A DNA stretch of 21,901 nt from Condylostoma magnum (Eukaryota > Ciliophora > Heterotrichea > Heterotrichida > Condylostomatidae), in the NCBI GenBank assembly GCA_920105805.1, contig CAKKTI010000325.1:1251-23151 (forward strand), written 5' to 3'. The stretch's first letter is position 1; the number at the start of each line of letters is the position of its first letter. The notes beneath the pieces were generated by a model. The model was not told the origin of the DNA and did not search any database. It saw nothing but the letters and a program-made list of their open reading frames with translations. The position numbers and the translations under genes are program-made. This document shows positions 10,621 to 20,300 of the stretch, piece after piece.

Positions 10621-10929
10621 TCAACTTGCAACCCTATGCCTATTTATAGTCTCTGAATTAGCTAGAAGCTCTTTTACTACACTTTCCACTGCTTTTTCAT
10701 CCATATTTGTAGTTTGAACTCTTTCTTCTACTCCAAAGTCGTATCTAACGAGTACATTCGGAATCGCATCTTGGCATTCTCTTATAATAAAATTAGAAGT
10801 AGGAACTGCTTATTTTGATTGTAGATAATGAGAGTTTACAAAGCTTCGCATTCCTTGACTATGCTGATTTGTTTAACAGAAAATAAAACGGAGTTCTCGT
10901 ACTTTGGAAAGATTAGAGTACCAAGACAT
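10621..10929 (-). CDS. NDUFA2: Complex I subunit NDUFA2 (B8), thioredoxin-like
   Basis: The 102-residue product matches the L51/S25/CI-B8 family of mitochondrial complex I. VRELRFIFCQTNQHSQGMRSF aligns with the human [20 protein letters not shown] region. FIIRECQDAIPNVLVRYDFG aligns with the LIRECSDVQPKLWARYAFG block. Both conserved cysteines (IFCQ and RECQ) are present. It is a nuclear-encoded accessory subunit of the matrix arm; no cleavable presequence is needed in the family. The chosen stop is TGA (10621-10623), giving a length close to the usual 99. Reading TGA as Trp would add only about 10 codons before a TAA inside the neighbouring gene. This is the best case in the window for TGA acting as a stop. 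Its single Trp is TGG. It converges tail to tail with the 487-residue gene. Confidence 0.93.
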
Positions 10930-11336
10930 ATTTGTTTATAAGCTTATTTGGGTTAAGTATGTTTGAACATACTATCTAAGATAAATTTACTCAAATTGAT
11001 TCTTTTAGTATATACAATTTAACTAAATACTATGTTGCTGTTGAGTAATTGATTATTTTTCCTGCAATAAATACACATAAGCATCTTAATGTATGCTAAG
11101 AAACTACTCAACAAAATAGAAACAATTTTATAGTAATGATAAAAATAATTAAGTAGCATAGATCTATTTAAAATATAATTAGTAGATAATTAACTGTGTC
11201 TCAAATACAAATTTTAGCTATGAAAATAATCAATCCAATCTAATTTCACTTTTATAGTCTATTAACTTATTAAGAAAATACTAGTTTTAAACAAATTATA
11301 TGCGTAGTAATACTTAATTTTAACATTTTATTATAA
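10930..11336. other. AT-rich divergent spacer with short inverted repeats
   Basis: About 400 bases between the NDUFA2 start and the IQ-protein start, which point away from each other, so both promoters should lie here. No convincing gene is seen. A perfect 8-base inverted repeat with a 2-base centre lies at 10956-10973 (AGTATGTT / AACATACT). A 9-base inverted repeat, TGTTGAGTA at 11039-11047 and TACTCAACA at 11105-11113, could form a long-loop stem. No tRNA-like fold or snRNA motif is recognised. Confidence 0.4.
10956..10973. repeat. Perfect short palindrome near NDUFA2 start
   Basis: Arms of 8 bases (AGTATGTT and AACATACT) flank a 2-base centre, 27 bases upstream of the NDUFA2 start codon. 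It could be a protein-binding site for the divergent promoter; function is inferred from position only. Confidence 0.35.
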
Positions 11337-12686
11337 ATGTAGTTTAAAAAGGACAAATTGCTGTATAAAAGATTATTTACAAATAAAGCAAGGTAATATA
11401 AAATCTACTACTTGAAGAGGGACATAATATAAAAGTTTTAATTAGATTAACGTATATCTAAAAGTATCTAATAAAAAATATCCAACAATAAAAGACAGAA
11501 TGCAGCTGCTACTGTTATCTAGAAATATTTTCGAGGTTACTCAACTCGTATTAAAAACTAAGATAAAATAATACACATACTAAAAAAACTTAACAATAAT
11601 TACTTGCAATAGTCAGAACAGCAAGCGTTCTACTGTTTCTATAATATAGGAATTAACAACGAGCCTTAATAAGCAGCCTAAAAGCTGTAATAATTCGTTA
11701 AAAACAGAAAATTCCTTGGGTTTGTGAATAGATTACAATAAACTTATGAACATATTGAAAAAGAATCAACTATGATAAAATATCATTAGTTATTTTAAGC
11801 CTTATTAAATCTCGAAGCGGTTTGAAAGATAAGCTAACTCAAATGAATAAGGTATAGAGAAAAGCGACTATTCGATATAAAGCATAACTTGGCCATGCAA
11901 GTCCTTAAAACCTTTTGAAGCAAAAATAGAATGACAATTAGGAAACTAAACTACAGAATAAGAAAATACAAAAGAAAACAAGATTTTAACTTTGTGGTAT
12001 TCGACAATACTAAGCCTAACAACTTTACTACAATGGAGGACTTAAAAGAAATTGATGAAGATTTCTTTAATAAAAACATAGATCAATATAACAAAATCAA
12101 ACAAGGCAGAATTAGATCAGGGAAACTTAGTTACAATTGTTTAAGACATCCTATTAAGTTCTATAATAGGTGCTTAGATGATTACCACGAAGGCTTGAAT
12201 ACAACTGTAGATGAAGTAAATTATAAGTTGCAAAGACCTATTATTTCTATTACAAATAAAGCCCAGCCACGATACAAAAAGCAGCCTTCTTTTGAATTTA
12301 ATAAATTAAAGAAAATAAAAAAGGATAAATGAAGAAATTTAAAGAAATCATGAGATAGGCCTTAACTGTTTAAATCTGATAATTAAACTGGTCTAAGTAG
12401 AAGCACAATATCCTCAAGATTATCTAGATGAGATTGATAGAAATTCATTTTATCAGAATCTGATGAAGAAGCTTAAACGAGACCTTAGACTACAATGAAT
12501 TATCTTAAACCAACAACTGCTTATTAAAATAAACGAAGAACTAATTTGAGCAATATCAGATAAGAGAGGAGTGCAAGTAGATAAAGAAGGATGTAAAGCA
12601 CCAGGCTTAATTCTAGCTCTGTTAGATAAAGACGGATGCCGAAACTCAACTTCATTGATATTGTATAGTATATGTTAGCACTTTGA
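11337..12686 (+). CDS. IQ-motif (calmodulin-binding) basic protein
   Basis: An open frame of about 449 codons from MQFKKDKLLYKRLF. An IQ motif lies at about residues 57-72 (AAATVIQKYFRGYSTR), fitting IQxxxRGxxxR, so calmodulin or centrin binding is expected. The remainder is basic and helical (RKLNYRIRKYKRKQDF), and the C-terminal part is rich in S, R and Q, with a near-repeat RQERSASRQRRMQS / SSSVRQRRMPK. All tryptophans seen (about seven) are TGA, for example WRNLKKSWDR and RLSRWDWQK. Standard reading shows only the block 11931-12332, whose end at TGA is one of these Trp codons. The stop is either TAG (12666-12668) or TGA (12684-12686); the latter is used here. No orthologue is named. In ciliates, basic IQ proteins of this kind are often cortical or ciliary, which is inference. 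Confidence 0.72.
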
Positions 12687-12724
12687 TTTAAAAGCGTTGT
12701 TAGAAATACATATGTTTTATGAGT

Positions 12725-13039
12725 TTATATAAACGATTTGATAACTTTACCAGCTAATAAAATATTTCCTTTATTTAAACAACTGAGCATAAATTCATAG
12801 GGAATATGGTTTACTTTTTTCCAACTGAGTTTATTCATGCAGTTAGTTGGATATATTACTTAAATTCAATTGGATAGATCTTAATTCTTTAACTTAATCA
12901 ATAAGTGTATTTTATTAAGGTGGTAGTCTCTTTTAATCACAAAGAGTTCTCCTTTTATTCTATAAGAGCTTATTAAACTATAATATAGTTAGTTTATCAT
13001 GCTTCCAATACCTTTTAAAAAGTTTCCAAATATTTCCAT
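12725..13039 (-). CDS. Possible small gene, about 104 residues
   Basis: The frame from MEIFGNFLKGIGSMINQL to TAA (12725-12727) gives a protein-like sequence with mixed hydrophobic and polar stretches (LFVIKRDYHLNKIHLLIKL, then KKVNHIPYEFMLSCLNKG). One TGA reads as Trp (LSNWIQV). No family is recognised. Because nothing is a dedicated stop, the opposite strand is also open here, so openness alone says little. Support comes from amino-acid composition and from gene layout: it would converge on the IQ gene with a spacer of about 40 bases and diverge from the next frame with a spacer of 31 bases, both typical of this window. Confidence 0.4.
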
Positions 13040-13070
13040 CTAGAATTTGATTGGTCATAAAATATAAAAT

Positions 13071-13706
13071 ATGAATACCAATACAACAATCATAGTTGCT
13101 TTTCCTAATCAGGATCAAATCTAAGTATGCAATGCTGAGCCATACCTAACTCCTCCTTAAACAAGACGAATTAATCTAATACAGCATAAAAGGCTGTACA
13201 CCTTTATGTAAAACGATTAAAGAGTAGTGGGTACTTATCAATAATATCTTCATAATAGAAGATAAATAGTTAGTAATTAATTAAGTCATTACAAAATTAG
13301 TATTCCTTGATACATTTTGAATCTTTTAAGCTGTATTCAAGGAATATAATGAGTAAATCAATCTTTATTGAAATGCAAATGAGTAATTAGATTGTAATAA
13401 TGTTAACCTGTTGCGTATACACTGTATATCGATAATAGTTGCAAAAGACTGCCCGAATTAATAGAAGAGAGTATCTTAATGGTGATGGTTTACTAAGTTT
13501 TATAAAAATGGGAATTTTAACTCAGAAATTTATAATTATATGTGCAAACAGTGGCATATATAGAAAATAAATTTAGTTAGTATTCAAAACAAAGCTTAAT
13601 CATAATATTTTTGCTCAGGTTTAAAAATTAATTACTCATAAAAATTGATTGCTTAAAGTAGCAGTGCTTTAGCTCAAATATAAATAAAATTATTTAGAGA
13701 AATTAA
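13071..13706 (+). CDS. Uncertain gene; first 65-70 codons most convincing
   Basis: From the ATG at 13071 the frame gives MNTNTTIIVAFPNQDQIQ followed by AEPYLTPPQTRRINLIQHKR, with higher GC and a better amino-acid mix than the surroundings. Beyond about 13280 the DNA becomes AT-rich, with several close TAA, TAG and TGA codons. The gene may therefore end at TAA 13263-13265 or 13278-13280, as a 64-69 residue protein. If it continues, a TAA-TAA pair at 13704-13709 is a natural end and gives about 211 residues; the later part (CKRLPELIEESILM, VLQKWEFQL) is still protein-like. No family is recognised. A hairpin at 13301-13346 falls inside the longer version, which argues mildly for the shorter one. 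Confidence 0.3.
13301..13346. repeat. Imperfect inverted repeat / hairpin
   Basis: TATTCCTTGA (13301-13310) pairs perfectly with TCAAGGAATA (13337-13346). Three more pairs (TAC with GTA) extend the stem after a single bulged T, leaving a loop of about 19 bases. It lies in AT-rich DNA between the uncertain 13071 gene and Prp39. It could be an RNA structure near a gene end or a small structured RNA; nothing more can be said from sequence. Confidence 0.45.
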
Positions 13707-13779
13707 TAAGTTTCATAATATGTACTTCTTTTACCAATAATTGTGATAAATAACAACTTTTAATAATTGATTTTCTAAA

Positions 13780-15435
13780 CTAACTAGATTTAAAGCTCTT
13801 ATAAGGTTTTCCTTCATGCATAGCAAGAGAGTAGATTTGGTTATAAGGAGCTTCTGAGGGAAATATCTTCTAATAGCGTTGTTCTAACTGCTCTATTTCT
13901 AAAATGTTGTCCCATGTGTCTCTTATCCAGGTAATATAGCTTTTTCACATATCCTTTTAGTTCTATCCTTAAAGATTCCTTATAGATTCCTCAAAAGTTT
14001 CCTTTATAAGATTTTTTCTCTATTACTTGTCCTTTATTTTACTACAGAAAGTCAAATAAGCCAAGTACAGTGATTTTTAGTCCTTTATTGTTTCTAGTGA
14101 GGTTTATAGTATCTCTAAGGCTTGATCTAAGTCTCCTACTGTGTAAAAGAGGAATTTGCTATAATGATACGAAACATAGCTGATTAGGTGATTTTAGCTT
14201 GAATTATAAGCATAATCAAAAGCTCTAGTATACAATTCTTTTACTTTCTCTGTATTTTTTTACCTTCTTTCTAAACTTAAATGCTTAAAAATAGCCTCAA
14301 ACAAATTTGGAGCTATTTCGTCATAAACTTTTTAATAAAGTTACTTTGCTAGGTCATAATTTCCTACGAATTCTTCGAATTCACCTTAGGCTAAATATCC
14401 CCAGTGTCTTTTACTTAAAAATTTATCATTTGCTCTTTAAAACACTTTCAATGCTTCCTCATACCCTTGTGTTCTATACTCATAATTAGCATATTTTGTC
14501 CAAAACTCAGCATATAAGCAACAAGGTATTAAGCATCGTTCATACAATAAAGTAATCCTAGAATTATCTCCTTATTTTTCCTCAAAATCTAAGTATTACC
14601 TTCAATTCTACAGTTAGTTCTCATCCAGTGATTTAGAATGGAAAAAATGCCTCTTAATCCCTTGCTCAAACCCTCTTCTTTTGTTATATTCAATCACAGT
14701 TTTTTCATATCTTTCCTGTATTTCCCTAATTCGCTTTTGTTTGCTTTCCTCACAATACACAGAGTACATCATTTCAATCTTCGAGGCATAGTGAGGGTCA
14801 TCTGCACTAATTTCAGTGCCAGTGGGCTTAGAGGGAGGAGTTGCCCCATAGTGCTCCATTTTTCTACCTCTGGCTTCAATAAAGCTTCTGAATCTTTTAT
14901 AGTAATCATGAAGTTTGGAGGTAGGAAAGTGTAGTAATCGTCAATAAATCTAACCTATTTTCTCATATTCCTTATTAGCTCTTTCAAACTCTATGTACTT
15001 TTCCCAGAATTAAGTGCCTTGGAATATCTCTCCACAGTGAGCAGCTGCACGCTCAAATAGGTCTCTGGCTTCTTATTACGGTTTAGTTTGCATCTTTCAT
15101 GCACAGTAAGCTGTTCAGATCTCAGGGCTATTGGAAAGAAACTCTAATGCTTCTTCGTATACGACTTCTACAAAGTCGTACTGATCTTGAACGGAGTAGA
15201 TATCTGCAAGTTTTCTTCAGTATCCATAGCAGAGGGGGTACTCTTTTAGGATTAATCTGTAGGCTGATATATTCATTTAGGCATTTTTCTGTGGAAAACT
15301 TACGTAGCTTTCTATGTGTTTTATTAATTCCATCCAGCTTTGGAAGTCAAATGGGTTTTCAGTGATTGCTTGTCTTAGTTAATCTTCTTTTAGTCTTTCT
15401 TCTGTGTTTATTTACTCGATAAGATTTTCTTCCAT
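13780..15435 (-). CDS. PRPF39: U1 snRNP splicing factor Prp39 (HAT repeats)
   Basis: The 551-residue frame is a HAT-repeat protein of the Prp39 family, which helps U1 snRNP recognise 5' splice sites. Diagnostic blocks are YPLCYGYWRKLADIY (human YPYCYGYWKKYADLE) near residue 66-80 and FEQGIKRHFFHSKSLDEN (human FEEGIKRPYFHVKPLEKA). The latter leads into QLQNWRQYLDFEEKQ (human QLKNWKEYLEFEIEN), then LLYERCLIPCCLYAEFWTKY and LSLERRQKN. Trp at YGYW (15217-15219) and at QLQNW (14602-14604) are TGA codons on invariant positions; about half the tryptophans are TGA. A standard reading shows only the block 14614-14859. The stop is TAG (13780-13782) after SFKSS; the next in-frame TGA is far downstream in AT-rich DNA. 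The gene lies 69 bases behind CHFR on the same strand and in the same frame. Confidence 0.94.
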
Positions 15436-15504
15436 TTTATGTAAAATCTGGTTGGGGGTTGTATAAGAATGCTAGATTGTTTATGTAAGATTATTAATTA
15501 ATTA

Positions 15505-17088
15505 TTAAGTATGCCTGTATTGACTGTAATGAAAGAAGTCTTGTAGATTCGGACATTATCTCCCATAGGGACATAAAGGAAGTTGTCTGTAATTATGAGG
15601 TAATTCATCTACAATTAAGGTTCAATACTCATAAATCATTTCTTCTCATATCATCTTTGCGCATGGGTAGCATACTAAAGTATCTATATCAATGTAAATC
15701 ATTTTATTATGCTGTTATATATATACATTTCTATTCTCATTCTTTCTATCAATAAATTACCTATATATCAGTTCAATAGGAATTTCGTTATTTTGTACAA
15801 ACTGTCTTAATTATTATACATCAGTAGGGCTTAATGAATTCATTCTATATGGAATTTCAGTGAATTACTGCTAGCTTATCTACTTTAATCCATCTCTACA
15901 CCTTTGTCCTTTTAAATAAATATTACAAAAATATTTAGAACACAATTAGCACTGTTGATCTTAATTTTATCTTATAGGGAATCGAGCATAGCAAAGGGAA
16001 CAATTTGTATGTTATTATCCAAATTGGCATATAAATCCATCGATTTATCTAATACATTATTAACAGTTTTATTAATTAAGGTTTCAAATGTTCTAAGGCT
16101 GTTAGATTCAATTGATATTATTGTACTAATTATTTCATTGATTTTAAAATAAACCATATCTAGGAGCAGGCTAAGCATTAAATAAACCTTATCTAGGAGC
16201 AGGCTAAACATTAAATAAACCTTATCTAGGAGCAGGCTAGGCATTAAATACATTTTATCTAAAGGGTTGTAATTGCTCCTCTGAAACATCTGATGCATAA
16301 TCCGATTAGTCTTCACTATCATCTGCATAATCTTCGTCATTTTCTTCAAGATCATCTGAGTGATATTCATCCTCATTGCTTTATTCTTCCTATTGTTATT
16401 CAATTTTCTAAGGCTCTTTTTAAATTTCATAAATATCTCCTGTTATTATATTCAGATTATCTAGATCCTTAATTTCTTCTTATGTTCTTTTCTTATCTGG
16501 ATATTATTCTATGTATGCCTTGATAAGAGTATTTATAGTAAAGTTTTTTCTAATTTGAGTGCATTCTTAACCACACACAGGGCAATTCGCTGATTTTTTA
16601 ATTCATAGTGATATACACCCAGCACAAAAGTTATGAAGACAAGGAATTAAAGAAGCAGGATTGTATATAAGTTCAGTACAGATACTGCATATGAATGCAT
16701 CATCAAGTGAATCGAGTATATTAGCCTTCTTTACAGGTTATTTATCATTTTCCTAATTGGATAGCCTTTTTATCTTTTTATGTACGGTAAATGTAAAACT
16801 TGGATTTTCTTTAACAATTGAAAACTCATCGTTATCAAACAGCTCAATTTTGGTATCTTTTTGTACTTTTAGATTGTTAACTCATATACCATTTGAGGAT
16901 TTATCTTATATAGTAACTTTAAAACCATCTTGCTCTTCTTATATGTCAATAATGCAATGGATTCCACTTACAAAGCCATTGCTTAATTATATATCGTTTT
17001 ATAAGTTTCTTCCTATTGAAATTTGATGCTTTGTTTTATCAAATGTATATACCTAGTTTTAAGATTTTAGCTGTAGATTTAATTCCAT
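15505..17088 (-). CDS. CHFR: CHFR-type E3 ubiquitin ligase (FHA, RING, Cys-rich, PBZ)
   Basis: One frame of 527 codons carries the whole CHFR layout. The FHA domain (about residues 1-100) has ISIGRNLQND, FVSGIHCIID and SSNGIWVNNLKV. The C3HC4 RING (about 133-173) has CSICTELIYNPASLIPCLHNFC, then CISLWIKKSANCPVC. An acidic linker and three 11-residue repeats follow, then a Cys-rich region (CSLCYARF, CQLCSKYFC) like that of CHFR, and at the extreme C-terminus a PBZ zinc finger (CPYGRQCPNLQDFFHYSQYRH). CHFR is a mitotic checkpoint ligase; FHA binds phospho-targets, RING recruits the E2 and PBZ binds poly(ADP-ribose). All seven tryptophans are TGA, including the FHA Trp (16882-16884) and the E2-contacting RING Trp (16603-16605). 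The stop is TAA-TAA (15502-15507) right after the last PBZ residues. With no stop there the frame would continue directly into Prp39. Confidence 0.94.
16151..16249 (-). repeat. Three 33-base tandem repeats inside CHFR
   Basis: Three near-identical 33-base units encode FNAQPAPRQGL, FNVQPAPRQGL and FNAQPAPRYGL in the linker between the acidic stretch and the Cys-rich region of CHFR. The repeat keeps frame. Q is written TAG and TAA in all of them. It is likely a recent slippage expansion of a disordered linker. Confidence 0.85.
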
Positions 17089-17334
17089 TTAACTTAACAG
17101 ATTATTTTAGTCTAATTTAAAATATACTGAATTTTTTGTATGAAAGTTTTGTTAGTATTTAAAACTGTATATTCCCTATAGTCTTTTAACACCACATTAA
17201 AACAACATGCTAGAATTACCCCTACTAACTTAAATACTAGCCCATATAGGCTTAAATTTTCCCAATTAATACAGTCTTTCCAACACTTAATACAGCCTCT
17301 ACAACTTTCAAAAATACAAACGCTTATAATATAA
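17089..17334. promoter_or_regulatory. Divergent spacer between CHFR and the giant repeat gene
   Basis: A 246-base AT-rich spacer between two start codons pointing away from each other, so it should hold both promoters. Nothing else is seen in it: the possible reading on either strand has no family resemblance, and no RNA gene or clear motif is present. Confidence 0.45.
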
Positions 17335-20300
17335 ATGGACGTGCTAAAAAAATCTGTCAACTAGGCTTTGAGCGAAAACTCTACTCCTGAAGATCTATCT
17401 CGACTTAACTCCCTAGTAAACTAGAAAGACTCCAAATCTCTAGTAGCTCTCTTCCGTCACATCGAGTTTAACATGTAAACAGGTAGACTAGATTACCAAA
17501 AATCTGATTCCTACCTGGGTTATTTACAATAACTTATTGACGGAGGCGGCTACTACAGGGAATCGGAGTACTAAGAATACTAGGAGACTACCACAATACA
17601 GCAATAAGTGTAATCATCATCAGAAGAAATTTCAAATTTCTCCTCTATGAAACTAATGAAACTGGCTAAAGTACTGCAGGGCAGTGCTAGGAAATGGTAT
17701 AAAGGCTATTTTGATAGAATCCGAGGTATCAACTTCAGGAGTATAGACGCTCAGGCCGCATCTAAACTGACTTACGCTGTGTCTTTACTACAAACATCAA
17801 GACTACAGTCACTGCGACATGGATTGCAAACTATTCAAAAGGTGTACAAGCCTAACAAAATAACTGCTATGGATCAAACCAGGATTGCGTGCCACTTACT
17901 ACAGGCTAAATTGAGGGAATATACGACCTAGACTATGGAAAGATGGAAGCACTCGCATTCAGTTAGGAGGAAGACCTGGAAAAATAAGCTAGAGATAATG
18001 CGAGATGTGATTGAAAAGGATATTATGACTCAAAAGGTGCAGAATGAAGCATCTGCGTTTTGAAGGTGGAAGTTGTAGGTAAGGAATTCCAGATTTACAT
18101 AAGGGTTTAAGTAGTTTATATAGGTGTTTAGAAGAATGAGGGAGAGAAAGGGATTCACGGCTATTGAGAGCTTCTTGTTTTAACAGAGATCGTAGATATT
18201 CTACAGTGGATTATCTAGTAGGAGAACCCCAGCGGATGTTAATGAAATAAGACTCGAGGTTATTAAAAGAATGATTATACTAGGAAGAGCTAATCTAGAG
18301 CAAAGAGCTTTCTGGAAGTGGCAGTTGTTTGCCTTCGAAATGCCTGATGAGGATCCTATGGTCACTGATATGAAAAATACGTTTAAGGAGAAATTGAAGA
18401 GGATTAATTTAAAGCATATGCTGGAAAAAGCGGAGATTAGGAATAAACTAAAGGTATTGAGTAAACTTAAACGGTTGGAGGATAAGGACTGGAGAATTGT
18501 TAATAATGTGGCAAAAGGAACCGCTTAAACGTCGAATGAGGTAAGAAAAGCAAGTATTACTGTTTAAAGTGACTAGGCCTTGGAGAGATTATGCCATATT
18601 GCTAAGTAATTCAAACAAAGCACTAGTAATGCACTATAGTAGTGGGCAAATCGAGGCTAAAGGTAAAGGTTGTTGAGTAAAGTTATGCAAAGGATGTATA
18701 TTGGGGATATAGAGTAAGTAATGAGAAACTGGAGAAATAATGCATAAAGGTTACAAGGTACTTAAGAAATCTATGAGGATGTTAAATCCTTCGAGCTTGG
18801 CCAAAAACTGTTAACATTTATAGAAACTGAGGATATGATAGCTGTTAAATCAAACAAGGATAAGAAAATGGCCCTAAGCAAGCCTAATAAACAAACAATA
18901 CGGTCCAGTCATACAAGGAAATAGTAAGATACTGTAATTAAAGAGTTAAAGCACTATGGGTATGTAATTAAACCTGTATTTGGAGTTACAGGGCAGCGTT
19001 TAGATGGTACCAAGCAAAAGTTTACTGTAACTAAAAAGCCAATTTCAGTAATATTATAGGAATTTGAAGAAGATATAGAAGAAACTATAGAAACCAAGAT
19101 TATTAGCTTTAGAAAAGAAACTACTGGAGAGAATGGCAAGTTTGAATCCTTCTAATGCTTATCTAAGCCAATAACTTACATTCTAAGTGATCAAAAAGTT
19201 GAAAAGAGGGCAGCTAGAAAATAGAATGTACTGACTAAAAGCAAAAAATAAGCAATAAGATCTGGTAGATAGGCTTAAAAGGCACCTGAATAAAAGTAAC
19301 TGTTTAGCTACTAAATGGCTATAAAACCAGTGCCTTTACTTTACTAGTATTAAGAGCACACGTTTGAAAGGAAATCAGTTTTATTGGGAATTAAACCAGT
19401 TACATTGCTTTACAGTTACTATGAAAAAGTAGTAGATAAGCATAATTATTCTTAGACTATAAAACCTAAAACATTGCTTTATTCTTACCTGCAGGATAAC
19501 GTAGAAACTTACAAATTTGAAAGAGCTATCAAGCCTAAAACATTGCTTTATTCTTACTTGCAAGATGATTTAGAAACTTACAAATTTAAAAGAATAGTAA
19601 AACCTAAAACATTGCTTTATCACTATAATTAAGAAAGTAAATAAATCTTACAATATTTTGTGAAAGAAAAGCCTACTACATTCCTGTATCAACATATAAG
19701 CAAGTAAAAGTAGACATAGAACTATGCCATAATGAAAAAACCAGCAAATCTAATATACCAATTCTTTACAAAGTTACAAGATAGTACTAAACAGGAAATT
19801 GGATAATATCAAATAACCACAAAGCCTAGAATTTCTATACAATAAGTAAATGAAGATGAATGGGAAGAAATAGAGGAAATCAGAACAAATATAATGTCAT
19901 TTTAACACTCTAGTAATATAGACTGTGAGTATGAGTAATATAAATTGATGCAAAAGCCTATACAGTTAGTACAAGTATTCAACTAAAAGAACTAAATTCA
20001 AGGAATTAGCTCAATTGACATTATGAATCAACTATTCAAAAGTGTTTCAACAAAGTAAATCAGCTGCTATCATACAAATCAAAAGCCTAAACTATTACCT
20101 AATCATCAAATGGAAGATGAGTGGGAAGAAGAAGTTTTTGAGAATATAAAAACAAATGTTATCAGCTTAAAATAGATTCAAACTTTAGATTTATAGTACA
20201 AAAGCTTCCAAATAGATAAAAAGCCAAAAGTCCTTATTCAAAGCTTTGATAAAAGAGGATAGGTTTTGCAGTATTTGGGAATTTTAAAGCCTTTGATAAG

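Noticed and set aside
5481-15507. Karyorelict-type code (TAA/TAG = Gln, TGA = Trp or stop)
   Set aside because: RFC1, CHFR and the 487-residue gene have no usable in-frame TGA near their natural C-termini; CHFR would fuse to Prp39. TAA must stop them, which fits the Condylostoma code better.
883-17088. Reading the many in-frame stops as pseudogene decay
   Set aside because: Frames are never shifted, conserved motifs are intact, and the would-be stops fall on conserved Gln or Trp positions. Decay would not produce that.
3927-18063. TGA as selenocysteine
   Set aside because: There are dozens of TGA codons, they match Trp in homologues, and no associated RNA element is seen.
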